A stretch of DNA of 64,000 nucleotides from the NCBI RefSeq assembly GCF_018982945.1, contig NZ_JABRXE010000003.1:186001-250000 (forward strand), written 5' to 3'. The notes beneath the pieces were generated by a model. That model was not told where the DNA came from. It saw nothing but the letters and a program-made list of their open reading frames with translations, and did no database searches. This document shows, piece by piece, positions 8,238-17,086 of the stretch. The stretch's first letter is position 1, and each line of letters begins with the position of its first letter. The stretch is from Anaerostipes faecalis. Its GTDB lineage: Bacteria; Bacillota; Clostridia; Lachnospirales; Lachnospiraceae. The translations under genes were made by a program, and so were the position numbers.

Positions 8238-9230
8238 TTATTTATCAATGGCTTCTGCTGATTCACGCATAAAAGCTACATCTTCAGGATCTAATTCTAA
8301 TTCTGCTGATTTAACATTTTCTCTGATTTCATCAACTGTAGTTGAACCACTTAATAAATTCAAGAATTCTCCCTGTGCAAGGATCCATGCTAAGGAAAGA
8401 TTAGCAATTGTACAATCATATTTTTCACAAAGAGGTTTCCATGATTCCATCATATCCATTGCATTCTGCATATTTTCCGGCTGGAACCATTTCTTAGGAA
8501 TCTGTGCTCCAACTGGTTTGTAATCTCTTGGGAATGTTCCAGATAATAATCCCATTTCAAGTGGAGAATAGCACTGGATTGTGATTCCATTTTCACGAGC
8601 ACATGGAATGATTTCATCTTCGATTCCACGGTCTAAGATAGAATATTTACACTGGATGATATCAAGGTCACCATATTTGATGTATTCTTCGATATGGTTG
8701 ATATCTACGTTAGCAGCACCGATTGCTTTGATTTTTCCCTGTGCTTTTAAATCATTTAAAACATCCATTGTTTTCTGAATTGGAACATAATATTCTGATC
8801 CTTCGATGGATTGCCAGTGTGTCATATAGACGTCAACATAATCTGTTCCTAAACGTTCTAATGATGCTTCGATTTCTTTTTTAACAGATTCGCTGTTTAA
8901 GTTTTTGTATAACTGAATTCCGTTAACTACGTTAAACATGTCACCTTTCATTTCCTGATCCCATGTAACACCACATTTAGTGATGATTTTAACGTCCTCA
9001 CGGTTCATTCCTTCTAAAGCTTTTCCAAGGATTTTTTCTGAATTACCGAAGTTGTATCCTGGAGCTGTATCGATCAGATTAACTCCAGCTTTTGGAGCTT
9101 CTCTGATTGTATCTACTACTGTCTGCAGGTCATGATCTCCACCCCATGCAGAACCACCACCAATAGACCAGGTTCCAAGACCGATTCTAGAAATATCCAT
9201 TCCTGTTTTTCCTAATTTCATTGTCTTCAT
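8238..9230 (-). CDS. Aldo/keto reductase (IolS-like)
   Basis: 330 residues with the (beta/alpha)8 AKR pattern: GLGTWSIGGG near 18-27, the catalytic Asp-Tyr region LIDTAPGYNFGNSE at about 52-65, the lysine segment IITKCG around 81-86, and THWQS near 137-141 supplying the histidine. The C-terminal NADP-binding segment is LLSGSTTVDEIRENV. Such enzymes reduce or oxidise sugar aldehydes and ketones with NAD(P)H. It is the last gene of the operon that starts at 15446, 32 bp after the PfkB kinase, with an AAAGGA ribosome site. In a pathway with two zinc alcohol dehydrogenases it may catalyse another redox step or the first inversion of the substrate. Confidence 0.85.
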   Translation of the reverse strand: MKTMKLGKTGMDISRIGLGTWSIGGGSAWGGDHDLQTVVDTIREAPKAGVNLIDTAPGYNFGNSEKILGKALEGMNREDVKIITKCGVTWDQEMKGDMFNVVNGIQLYKNLNSESVKKEIEASLERLGTDYVDVYMTHWQSIEGSEYYVPIQKTMDVLNDLKAQGKIKAIGAANVDINHIEEYIKYGDLDIIQCKYSILDRGIEDEIIPCARENGITIQCYSPLEMGLLSGTFPRDYKPVGAQIPKKWFQPENMQNAMDMMESWKPLCEKYDCTIANLSLAWILAQGEFLNLLSGSTTVDEIRENVKSAELELDPEDVAFMRESAEAIDK

Positions 9231-9262
9231 TTTTATTTTCCTTTCAGACCTAATTACTTAAA

Positions 9263-10222
9263 CTACTCATAATCTTTCTTATACTGTTTCAGCATTTCTT
9301 CTACCATATCTCTGTTTTGAACACCGGAAGTTGCTCCAGGATGCTGCACAGCGATGGCTGCTGTACAGTTTGCATATTCTCCACAGCCTTTCAGGTCTTT
9401 TCCCTGAAGTAATGCTGCAATAAATCCAGATGCAAAGTTATCTCCGGCACCGATGGTATCAACCGCTGTGATTCCTTTACATGCAGGAACAATCATAACA
9501 CCATCTTTATTGCGGATATAGCATCCACGCTTACCAATCTTCATGACTACATTTTTAATTCCATAGCTGAAAAGTTTGTCTGCGACTTTTGCTTCATCAG
9601 TTTCTCCTGTCATAAGACAGGCTTCCTCGAAATTAGGGAAGAAATAATCCACATAACTTAATGCTCCTGCGATATCATCCAATGTTTCTCCTAATCGAGG
9701 CATGATCATATCCGCTGTAATCGTCATTCCCTGTTCTTTGGCAAACTTGAAAATGACCTCCAATGTTTTTCCGTCTAATAAAGGACAATTAAAAATACTT
9801 GCTAATGATAAGATTTTTGCTTCCTTAATTTTCTCAAAATTAACATGTTCAATATTTTCTTTCCAGAGACTTCCATTACGATTAGTTATAAAGGTTCTCT
9901 CTCCATCCTCTGTTACAAGTCCAACATTAATTGATGTATCCAGAGCAGGATCAATTGTTACACCTTCTGTATCAATATTATCATTATCACAGGAACGTAA
10001 AATAAATGCTCCTGCTGCATCATCACCAATGGCAGCCATAAGTCCTGTCTTAAATCCTAAACGGCTAATGATGGTTGACTCATTCATTGCATCTCCCCCA
10101 ACAGCCATTGCAATCTGATCAACAGGATATGACTCAATATCAAAGATTTCTCTTGATACCGGGCGCAGCGGAATATCAACAACCGCTGCACCCAGACATA
10201 AAACGTCTAATTTCTTTTCCAC
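9263..10222 (-). CDS. PfkB family carbohydrate kinase
   Basis: 319 residues. The N-terminal ribokinase-fold signature is LCLGAAVVDI followed by AVGGDAMNES; the C-terminal PfkB signature DTIGAGDNFASGF starts at residue 255, with the catalytic base Asp261 and anion hole GAGD. Family members phosphorylate ribose, fructose, tagatose-6-P, 2-keto-3-deoxygluconate and similar substrates. Its start ATG shares the last base of the upstream aldolase stop region (10222), so the two are translationally coupled. With the aldolase and AlsE-like epimerase it most likely phosphorylates a ketose before aldol cleavage. The exact substrate is not deducible. Confidence 0.85.
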   Translation of the reverse strand: MEKKLDVLCLGAAVVDIPLRPVSREIFDIESYPVDQIAMAVGGDAMNESTIISRLGFKTGLMAAIGDDAAGAFILRSCDNDNIDTEGVTIDPALDTSINVGLVTEDGERTFITNRNGSLWKENIEHVNFEKIKEAKILSLASIFNCPLLDGKTLEVIFKFAKEQGMTITADMIMPRLGETLDDIAGALSYVDYFFPNFEEACLMTGETDEAKVADKLFSYGIKNVVMKIGKRGCYIRNKDGVMIVPACKGITAVDTIGAGDNFASGFIAALLQGKDLKGCGEYANCTAAIAVQHPGATSGVQNRDMVEEMLKQYKKDYE

Positions 10223-11061
10223 TATTCATCAGCCCTTCCGTCGTCACCGAACAATTTAATCTTGTACATTGCACGCTCTTTAACTGCCTGACGAACTGCA
10301 CGTTCTACAGCTAAGAAAGGTTCATCTTTATGTTCATTGATTGCTTCCATAGCAGCCTGGCAAAGTTCTGTATGGATGTTGATCTTAGCGATACCGCACT
10401 GAATTGCTTTTTTGATATCTTCATCACCAATACCAGAAGCTCCATGAAGTACAAGTGGTACACTAACTTCTTTGTTAACAGCTTCGATGATATCGAATCT
10501 GATTTTTGGTTCAGCAGAGTAAACACCATGTACGTTTCCTACTGCTACTGCAAGAGAATCGCATCCTGTACGTTCTACGAAATCTTTTGCCTGAGAAGGA
10601 TCTGTGTATGCATATTCAGCTAATGCTTCTTCATATACTGTTTCATTTCCTACATGTCCTAATTCAGCTTCTACTGGAATGTTGTATGCATGGAAGTAAT
10701 CTACACATCTCTTGATCTCTGCAACGTTTTCTTCATATGGTAATGCAGATGCATCACGCATTACAGAGTTCATACAGTGATCTACAGCATTCTTTAAGAT
10801 TGTCCAGTTACGGCCATGATCCCAATGTAAGATAACTGGTACTGTAGCTTTTTTCGCCATAGATTCCATCATATAGCAGAAATCTTCAAAAGAAGTATTT
10901 CCTGTAAATCCTGTACCAAAAGAAATAATAATCGGAGCGCGAAGTTCTTCCGCAGCATCGATAACACCCATTAACATTTCTGCATTCCATACATTGAAAT
11001 GTGGAATTGCATAATGACCTTCACTTGCTTTCTGTTCCCAAAATCTAATATCTGCAATCAT
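10222..11061 (-). CDS. Class II (zinc) ketose-bisphosphate aldolase
   Basis: 279 residues, Fba/GatY/KbaY size. Metal and active-site signatures are visible: HWDHGRN at 79-85, EAELGHVGN at 131-139, VHGVYSAEPKIRFD in the middle and LVLHGASGIGDEDIKKAI in the C-terminal half. Class II aldolases cleave ketose mono- or bisphosphates to dihydroxyacetone phosphate and an aldehyde. Location between a zinc dehydrogenase and a PfkB kinase in a sugar/polyol operon points to a tagatose-, fructose- or other ketose-phosphate aldolase rather than housekeeping Fba. It overlaps the kinase gene by one base, indicating tight coupling of phosphorylation and cleavage. Confidence 0.85.
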   Translation of the reverse strand: MIADIRFWEQKASEGHYAIPHFNVWNAEMLMGVIDAAEELRAPIIISFGTGFTGNTSFEDFCYMMESMAKKATVPVILHWDHGRNWTILKNAVDHCMNSVMRDASALPYEENVAEIKRCVDYFHAYNIPVEAELGHVGNETVYEEALAEYAYTDPSQAKDFVERTGCDSLAVAVGNVHGVYSAEPKIRFDIIEAVNKEVSVPLVLHGASGIGDEDIKKAIQCGIAKINIHTELCQAAMEAINEHKDEPFLAVERAVRQAVKERAMYKIKLFGDDGRADE

Positions 11062-11090
11062 TTTCTTTCTCCTTTTCTTATTAAAACTGA

Positions 11091-12146
11091 TTATTCAGCA
11101 ACTTTTACAACACCTTTTACCATGTCAACTTTCTTTTCCGGATCGATTGCATCCATAAATGCCTGTTGAACATCTTTATAATCATACACATGTGTTACCA
11201 TATCTTTTACGTTAAATTTACCACTTGCAATTGCCTCAATTGTCTGAGGGAAGTTATTGCAGTAACGGAAAGAAGTCTGAATTGTAACTTCTCTATTAAT
11301 CTTCAGGAAATCAATTGGTACCGGTTTAGACTGTGTTCCAACCATCATGATTTTTCCACCACGAGCTACGATCTGTACTGCCTGATTTGCAGTAAATGTA
11401 GAACCAGCACATTCAAACACCAGCTCAACACCGTGATCTCCGAATAACTCTTCTGAACGTAATACTGCAACAGTATCTTCTTTTGCACCATTGATAGTTC
11501 TTGATGCTCCAAGTTCTCTTGCCAGATCCAGACGTTTGTCCATAACGTCTACAACAGTAATATCTGTAGCTCCAAGACTCTTACAAGCCTGAAGTACCAT
11601 AAGACCAATAGTACCTGCACCAAGAATCACTATACTCTTGCCTAATCTTGCTTCACTAAGTATTGCTGCATGCATACCAACAGCTGCAGGTTCTACCAAA
11701 GCAGCTTCCATGGTAGACATACCTTCTGGAACATGATAAGTCCATTCTTCCGGATGTGTCATATACTGTGTTAAAGCACCTTTATAATTTGGCTGTGTTG
11801 CCATAAAGTCAACTCCCGGACAAATGTTGTAGCGTCCAGTACGGCAGTAGTCACATGTATTATCTGGAACACCTGGTTCAATTAAAACCTTATCTCCCGG
11901 TTTGAATTTTGTAACTTTTGCACCGACTTTTACAACTTCACCGGAAACTTCATGACCAAGTCCGATTTTCTGATTTGGATCTTTTGGAGGGATAAATGGA
12001 CCAAATTCAAATCCATGAATATCAGATCCACACATTCCAACATATTCAACTTTCATAAGAATTTCATTGTCTTTTGGTTCTGGAACCGGACACTCCTGAA
12101 TTTCAAATTGTTTCGGAGTTACTAAAATTGCTTCCGAATTTTTCAT
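11091..12146 (-). CDS. Zinc-dependent alcohol dehydrogenase (sorbitol/threonine dehydrogenase-like)
   Basis: 351 residues, medium-chain dehydrogenase/reductase. Catalytic zinc ligands lie in MCGSDIHGF (Cys about 38) and GLGHEVSGEV; the structural zinc lobe has a DNTCDYCRTGRYNIC pattern, of which the Cys-x2-Cys and Cys-x7-Cys spacing is retained; the NAD-binding motif is VILGAGTIGLM followed by an acidic VVDVMDKR, which favours NAD over NADP. Enzymes of this type oxidise polyols to ketoses. It is one of two such dehydrogenases in the operon (the other at 14370-15446), suggesting two oxidation steps, or oxidation followed by reduction at a different carbon. An AGGAAG-type ribosome site precedes the ATG. 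Confidence 0.85.
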   Translation of the reverse strand: MKNSEAILVTPKQFEIQECPVPEPKDNEILMKVEYVGMCGSDIHGFEFGPFIPPKDPNQKIGLGHEVSGEVVKVGAKVTKFKPGDKVLIEPGVPDNTCDYCRTGRYNICPGVDFMATQPNYKGALTQYMTHPEEWTYHVPEGMSTMEAALVEPAAVGMHAAILSEARLGKSIVILGAGTIGLMVLQACKSLGATDITVVDVMDKRLDLARELGASRTINGAKEDTVAVLRSEELFGDHGVELVFECAGSTFTANQAVQIVARGGKIMMVGTQSKPVPIDFLKINREVTIQTSFRYCNNFPQTIEAIASGKFNVKDMVTHVYDYKDVQQAFMDAIDPEKKVDMVKGVVKVAE

Positions 12147-12210
12147 GATCTTATACTTCCTTTCTACTATCTATAGATTCTTCTCCGGGAAATTCCCGGA
12201 GAAGCATTTG

Positions 12211-13596
12211 TTATTCTACATTACCGATATCTTCGACAGATTCTCCTCTTGTTTCTACACCAAATACGATAATGGATACTGCGATAATTGCTGCTACGAT
12301 TGAGATTAAAGCGAATACACCATTGGATCCCATTGAGCTGGCTGCCACATATGTAACTAAGAATGGGAAGAAGATGTTACTTACACGTCCCATAGCATTA
12401 CAGAATCCTGAACCGGATAACTTGGCTGAAGTTGGCCACATTTCTGGTACATATACTGCTGATGCATAGCATACATACATATAAATGAATGTATTTAATA
12501 CGAATGTTGAAGCAATCAGTGCTGTCATTGTTGTCTGTTTAGATGTAATAATTCCCATAACAGCCATAGCTACTAACAAAGCTACACCTGTGATTCGTCT
12601 AGGTACTTTATCCATATACAGAGATGCAAGGAAGATTCCAAATGGAGCACCAAACAATCCGAACATTGTCATAAACTGAGACTGTGATGTATCATATCCT
12701 AAAGAACTTAATAATGAAGGCATCCAGTTCATTAAAGTATACTGAATTGTATTCATACCGATTAATACTAAGGATCCACAAATTGTTCTCTTTAACAATT
12801 TACCCTTGAATAATGCTGAGTATGGTAAATTTTTAACTGCTGCAGGTTCTGTTTCTTCAATTGGAGGTAATGGTTTTCCTGTAGATGCTTCGATTTCCTT
12901 TTCAATCTCTGTCATAATAGCATCTGCTTCGTCTACTCTACCCTGAGCTTCTAACCAACGTGGAGACTCTGGGTATTTGTTGTAAATAATGATACTTGCA
13001 ATAATAGATAACACAGAAGGAATGATATACTGAATTCTCCAGTTCATATTCATGCTGACTCCTGTAGAAACAATCAGTAATGCAATACCATTACAAATTG
13101 GATGTGCAAAGTTTCCGATAAATGAGTTTCTTGAAGACCATACACCACGGTTCTTTCCTGGTACATATTCTGTAAATGCTGCAAATAATACTACTAATAA
13201 TGCTCCTAATCCAAATCCCTGGATTAATCTGAACACATACAGAACAGTAACATTTGGAGCTGCTGCTCCACCGATCATAGCAATGATATGAATTACTTCA
13301 TATAATAAAATAGATTTTTTACGACCGATCTTATCTCCGATTGGTCCACCAACCAATGCTCCGAACAGCTGACCAGCTGTATATGTAGTTCCCCACATAG
13401 CCAGAAGTTTAGAACCTGGTTCTAACCAGTGTAACTCATTTAATAATATATTCTGTACTGCTCCACCAATACCATTGGACCAGCAAACTAAAAGTGCAAA
13501 TGCTGAAACCAGCCACATTTTTATATGCCATCCGGAATTTGGCAGACGATCCAGTCTTGCTCCGATATTGGCACCTTTTGTTGTTGTAGATGTCAT
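12211..13596 (-). CDS. MFS transporter, sugar-porter type
   Basis: 461 residues with about 12 hydrophobic segments. Sugar-porter hallmarks are present: the loop 2-3 motif GGPIGDKIGRKKS, a YPESPRWL motif at the start of the central loop, and a cytoplasmic loop rich in Glu. Members import sugars, polyols or organic acids by proton symport. Within the operon it is the only obvious uptake protein, so it probably delivers the unphosphorylated substrate, consistent with a cytoplasmic PfkB kinase and the absence of PTS genes. It sits between the AlsE-like epimerase and a zinc dehydrogenase with 65-75 bp gaps and no clear internal terminator. Confidence 0.85.
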   Translation of the reverse strand: MTSTTTKGANIGARLDRLPNSGWHIKMWLVSAFALLVCWSNGIGGAVQNILLNELHWLEPGSKLLAMWGTTYTAGQLFGALVGGPIGDKIGRKKSILLYEVIHIIAMIGGAAAPNVTVLYVFRLIQGFGLGALLVVLFAAFTEYVPGKNRGVWSSRNSFIGNFAHPICNGIALLIVSTGVSMNMNWRIQYIIPSVLSIIASIIIYNKYPESPRWLEAQGRVDEADAIMTEIEKEIEASTGKPLPPIEETEPAAVKNLPYSALFKGKLLKRTICGSLVLIGMNTIQYTLMNWMPSLLSSLGYDTSQSQFMTMFGLFGAPFGIFLASLYMDKVPRRITGVALLVAMAVMGIITSKQTTMTALIASTFVLNTFIYMYVCYASAVYVPEMWPTSAKLSGSGFCNAMGRVSNIFFPFLVTYVAASSMGSNGVFALISIVAAIIAVSIIVFGVETRGESVEDIGNVE

Positions 13597-13669
13597 AATT
13601 TTTCCTCTTTTCTTAAAATATTTTTTTCATTAAAATAGGTTTTCTTCTCTCATTAAAAATAGTTTTTTC

Positions 13670-14350
13670 TTATTTCAAAGCTTCAGAAAGTTCTTTTTCC
13701 ATGATGTCCCATGCTTCTTCGAAATCATCAGATTTATTCCACAGTGCCGGCGGTCCTAAAACTACCATATCTGCACCTGCTTCATATAACGGACGATAAA
13801 CATCTTTATTCATAGAGCCATCTGCTTCAATCAGAAAATCAAGTCCCTTTTCTTCACGTATTCTTACAAGTTCACGAATCTTGTCATATGTCTGAGTAAT
13901 TACTTTCTGTCCTGAAATACCTGCATCAACGATCATGATCGTTACTTTATCAAGGAGCGGCAAATAATACTCGATTGTCTGCAATGGGACAGACGGATTG
14001 AGGGCGATTCCAGCTTTACATCCCAATGCTTTAATTTTATTTATTGTTACAAAGGCATCTCCTTCGATACAATCTGTATGTGGAGTTATATATGCCGCTC
14101 CTGCTTCTGCAAATACTTCCAGATAATCCTGGGGATGCTCAATCATTAAGTGAGCATCCATCGGTGTTTTTACTCTGTCTTTCAGAGCTGCCAGAAAATC
14201 TGGTCCAATTCCAAAACTTGGTACATAAACACCATCTTTAATATCCATATGAAGGAAATCAGATTTTTCATCAATAATTTTAATCTGTCTTTCCATATCG
14301 AACATATCACAGCACCCGACTGATGGGGCAATCATTAATTTTCTTTCCAT
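13670..14350 (-). CDS. Ribulose-phosphate 3-epimerase family; closest in pattern to D-allulose-6-phosphate 3-epimerase (AlsE)
   Basis: 226 residues, TIM barrel. Metal and catalytic positions are in place: FLHMDIKDG with His34 and Asp36, DAHLM with His67, and the catalytic Asp177 in IEADGSM. The segments LNPSVP, KVTIMIVDAG and the C-terminal EEAWDIM resemble E. coli AlsE more than Rpe, from memory of that sequence. The reaction would be C3 epimerisation of a ketose phosphate, such as allulose-6-P to fructose-6-P. It is the second gene of the operon, 19 bp after the promoter-proximal dehydrogenase. If AlsE-like, the pathway feeds a C3-epimer ketose into glycolysis. Confidence 0.8.
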   Translation of the reverse strand: MERKLMIAPSVGCCDMFDMERQIKIIDEKSDFLHMDIKDGVYVPSFGIGPDFLAALKDRVKTPMDAHLMIEHPQDYLEVFAEAGAAYITPHTDCIEGDAFVTINKIKALGCKAGIALNPSVPLQTIEYYLPLLDKVTIMIVDAGISGQKVITQTYDKIRELVRIREEKGLDFLIEADGSMNKDVYRPLYEAGADMVVLGPPALWNKSDDFEEAWDIMEKELSEALK

Positions 14351-14369
14351 AATGTCTCCTTACAAAAAC

Positions 14370-15446
14370 CTAGTCTTCAAAATCATAATGGAAGATAACT
14401 TTAATTGCTTCTTTTGCTGCCATGGCATCAAAACCTTTTTCATATTCAGAAAGGCCTAATCTATGTGTGATTAATGGTTTAACTTTGATCTGTCCGGATT
14501 CTAACAGGCGAATTGCATTTCTCCATGATGTAGAATCATAAGCCATATGTCCAATGAGGCTCTTGTTCCATGATGTGATATCGTTGATAGAGAATTCTAA
14601 TGGTTTGAATCCCATACCTACGCGAACGATTTCTGCATTTGGTCTGGTCATTTCAATCGCCTGTTTTAAAGCGATATTAGCACCAGAACATTCAATAACT
14701 AATCCTAAGTTATCTCTTCCACAGATTTCTGTGCATCGTTTTACAACATCTTCTTTAGAACCATTGACAACATGAGTTGCACCTACTTCTAAAGCAACAG
14801 GGAAACGTGTTTCTACGTCTTCATCAAGACCAACCATAACAATGTTTACTGCTCCCATGATTTTTGCAATCTGTACTGAGAATAATCCAAGAGGGCCTGT
14901 ACCAAATACAACAACATCCTGTCCTGGTAATAAATGAGCCTGCTGTGCAACTGCTTTATAAGCATTACAAATCGGATCTAAAACTGCTGCTTCTTCATAG
15001 TCCACACCTTCTGGAATTTCCCAGATTGCATGTTTATGAATTCTTAAAATTTCACCTGGGACTTTACAGTATTTAGAAAATCCACCGCCCCATGTATTGT
15101 TATCTAATCCAAGATTTACTTTTTCTTCACAGCAAAGGAAATCTCCCATTTCACAAGCCGGGCAAACACCACATACATGTGCGCTATTATCAGAAACAAC
15201 TCTCTGTCCAACTTTCCAGTCTGTTACCTTTTCACCGACTTCAACGATTTCACCTGCAAATTCATGTCCACGGATAGAGTTAAATTCATCAGAACCATTA
15301 TCAACTCTCCAGTGTTTCATATCTGCACCACAAATGGCAGCTGCTTTAATTTTAATGATAATATCTTCTGGCCCACAAGTTGGTTCTGGAACATCTGCCA
15401 TTGTGTAACCACCAAATTCCTTACCATATCTTACAATTGCCTTCAT
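14370..15446 (-). CDS. Zinc-dependent alcohol dehydrogenase, first gene of the sugar/polyol operon
   Basis: 358 residues, medium-chain dehydrogenase. Visible motifs: ICGADMKHWR (catalytic Cys about 39), IRGHEFAGEIVEVG (zinc His and Glu), the structural-zinc lobe HVCGVCPACEMGDFLCC, and a nucleotide motif VVFGTGPLGLFSVQ. The cofactor loop after it reads VGLDED. It resembles L-threonine/sorbitol dehydrogenases. A strong GGAGG site lies seven bases before the ATG, and a consensus promoter with a cre site lies 60-115 bp upstream, so this is the operon leader gene. The presence of a second paralogue in the same operon suggests that each acts on a different carbon of the polyol. Confidence 0.85.
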   Translation of the reverse strand: MKAIVRYGKEFGGYTMADVPEPTCGPEDIIIKIKAAAICGADMKHWRVDNGSDEFNSIRGHEFAGEIVEVGEKVTDWKVGQRVVSDNSAHVCGVCPACEMGDFLCCEEKVNLGLDNNTWGGGFSKYCKVPGEILRIHKHAIWEIPEGVDYEEAAVLDPICNAYKAVAQQAHLLPGQDVVVFGTGPLGLFSVQIAKIMGAVNIVMVGLDEDVETRFPVALEVGATHVVNGSKEDVVKRCTEICGRDNLGLVIECSGANIALKQAIEMTRPNAEIVRVGMGFKPLEFSINDITSWNKSLIGHMAYDSTSWRNAIRLLESGQIKVKPLITHRLGLSEYEKGFDAMAAKEAIKVIFHYDFED

Positions 15447-15504
15447 ATTTTACCTCCAATATAATTGTTTAAAATACCTTTTCGTTTCTCCAACATCTTT
15501 ATTC

Positions 15505-15561
15505 GAAAGCGCTTTCTTTATTTGATGTCTTTATTATAAACCCACTTTTTCTGTGAGTCAA
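15505..15561 (-). promoter_or_regulatory. Sugar/polyol operon promoter with downstream cre (CcpA) site
   Basis: Minus-strand TTGACT (15556-15561), 17-base spacer, TATAAT (15533-15538). About 17 bases downstream of the -10 box is the perfect palindrome GAAAGCGCTTTC (15505-15516), which matches the core of catabolite-responsive elements. Its position just after the start of transcription fits repression by CcpA through a roadblock. A LacI-family operator would look similar, but no LacI gene is present nearby. Confidence 0.75.
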
Positions 15562-15673
15562 ACATTTTATGTCTGTTTTACAGATATTCATTAATTTTTC
15601 ACAGATTTATTGTTTTGTTTTCTCGCATTCTGGAGATAAACACTTTTTGTTTTTGTGCATATTTACTATAAGC

Positions 15674-15710
15674 TTTTTGATTTCAAAGATTTTTATTTTT
15701 GATTTCAAGA
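15674..15710. promoter_or_regulatory. Paired TTTTTGATTTCAA repeats, candidate DeoR-family half-sites
   Basis: Two copies of TTTTTGATTTCAA have their GATTTC cores 22 bp apart (15679 and 15701), two helical turns. The same core forms the palindrome over the promoter of the DeoR gene at 8166-8201. They lie 110-150 bp upstream of the operon -35 box. The rest of this gap (15562-15673) shows nothing recognisable. Confidence 0.5.
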
Positions 15711-15737
15711 TTTTATACATTAATTTTTCTGTGTAAT

Positions 15738-15784
15738 AAAAAAAGAAACCGGAACTCTGTGAAACATCACAAAATTCCAGTTTC
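15738..15784 (-). terminator. Terminator of the xdh-xpt operon
   Basis: A long imperfect stem (GAAACTGGAA against TTCCGGTTTC, extended by TGTGA/TCACA) is followed on the minus strand by T7 (15738-15744), about 60 bp beyond the xpt stop. Confidence 0.85.
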
Positions 15785-15842
15785 CTGTTTTAATTTTATC
15801 CTGATTATTTTTCACTATGAATGTTTAAAATCGCTCTTATCC

Positions 15843-16424
15843 CTATTCATCTCCGCGGAATATAATTTCTCCGGTCTTTTCATCCATACTTTCCACAATT
15901 GCCAAAGATTCCAGATGTGTTCTCTGACGCAGTAAATCTCCTCCTGGCTGGAAACCTTTTTCAATAACAATTCCGGCTCCTACTAATTCTGCTCCTGAAT
16001 CCTCTACCAGCTGTGCCAGCCCTTCCAGAGCTTTTCCATTTGCCATAAAATCATCGATCAAAAGGACTTTGTCCCCTTTCCCCAGAAATTCTTTGGCAAC
16101 AATAATATCATATACTCTTCCATGAGTAAAAGATTCTACCTTGGTTGTATAAACGTCTCCGGCAATATTCTTTGTCTGAGTTTTCTTTGCAAATACAACC
16201 GGTACATCAAATACTTCTGCAACAACACAGGCAATACCTATCCCTGAAGCTTCAATTGTGAGAATCTTTGTAATCTCTTCACTTTCAAAACGACGCTTGA
16301 ATTCCTTGCCTATCTCTCGAAATAACTTTACATCCATCTGATGATTCAGGAAACTATCTACTTTCAGGACATTTCCTTCTTTCACCTTACCATCCTTGCG
16401 GATTCTGTCTTTTAATAACTGCAT
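15843..16424 (-). CDS. xpt: Xanthine phosphoribosyltransferase
   Basis: 193 residues from the ATG at 16424, which has GGAGG seven bases upstream; an in-frame start eight codons earlier lacks this. The protein matches Xpt: [13 protein letters not shown] near 20-32, [17 protein letters not shown], the PRPP loop [13 protein letters not shown] (about 124-136) and the [12 protein letters not shown] segment. It converts xanthine and PRPP to XMP. It is the last gene of an operon that also encodes xanthine dehydrogenase, so the same transcript supplies both salvage and oxidation of xanthine. No purine riboswitch is visible ahead of it, because it follows the MocA-like gene by about 60 bp. A strong terminator follows. 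Confidence 0.95.
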   Translation of the reverse strand: MQLLKDRIRKDGKVKEGNVLKVDSFLNHQMDVKLFREIGKEFKRRFESEEITKILTIEASGIGIACVVAEVFDVPVVFAKKTQTKNIAGDVYTTKVESFTHGRVYDIIVAKEFLGKGDKVLLIDDFMANGKALEGLAQLVEDSGAELVGAGIVIEKGFQPGGDLLRQRTHLESLAIVESMDEKTGEIIFRGDE

Positions 16425-16483
16425 CCCACAGCCTCCATGCTCTCTCATAATTTTATATTTTTTTGTTTATAATTGTTTTTATT

Positions 16484-17086
16484 TTACCTATTTTCATCAA
16501 TGATTTCAAGTGTTCCATGCACTTCTTCCAGATAATCAAAATCTTTTAATTCCAGGGCATTTAAAACAGGATATGTTTCCACCTTATGTTTATATTTCAT
16601 AAGAATTTTCTTTCCGCCCTGATCTCCCTTTAATTCCTTCAGTTCCTTAAAATATTTTCTGGAAAACCATACGGGATTTCCTAAATCCTCCTGAAAAGAA
16701 ACACAACCGAGATTACTCTCTTTCCGTTCCATATAACTTAGAAATTCTTCTGCTGTTTTTTCCGTAAAATATGGTTGATCGGCTACATAAAACGCACACG
16801 CATCAGAAGAATCTGCCGCAGAAACTCCCGCCTTTATAGTCCAGGAAATTCCTTTTACACTATCTGGGCAATATATGGTTTTTAACGGCCATTTCTCCAG
16901 TTCTCTTAATATTTCTTTATGCTGACTGACTACGATGATCTGCCAGTCAGAATGTCTGCTGCATATGCGAACAAGCTTGTCCAGCAAATGCTGATACATT
17001 GGTTTTCCCAAAAAAGGATATAACAGTTTATTGGAACCAAATCTTCGGCTGTTTCCAGACGCCAGATAAATAATACTTACTTTCAT
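16484..17086 (-). CDS. Molybdenum cofactor nucleotidyltransferase (MocA/MobA-like)
   Basis: 200 residues. The nucleotide-binding signature LASGNSRRFGSNKLL (8-22) is a variant of the LAAGxSxRMGxxK motif; YVADQP near 100-105 is the MocA/MobA metal-binding segment, and GNPVWFSRKYF resembles the GHPVLF element of this family. Such enzymes attach CMP (MocA) or GMP (MobA) to molybdopterin; CMP is the form used by many xanthine-dehydrogenase-family enzymes. Its start overlaps the 3' end of the xdhA-type gene by four bases, so a dedicated role in maturing that enzyme is likely. CTP versus GTP specificity is inferred from context only. Confidence 0.8.
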   Translation of the reverse strand: MKVSIIYLASGNSRRFGSNKLLYPFLGKPMYQHLLDKLVRICSRHSDWQIIVVSQHKEILRELEKWPLKTIYCPDSVKGISWTIKAGVSAADSSDACAFYVADQPYFTEKTAEEFLSYMERKESNLGCVSFQEDLGNPVWFSRKYFKELKELKGDQGGKKILMKYKHKVETYPVLNALELKDFDYLEEVHGTLEIIDENR

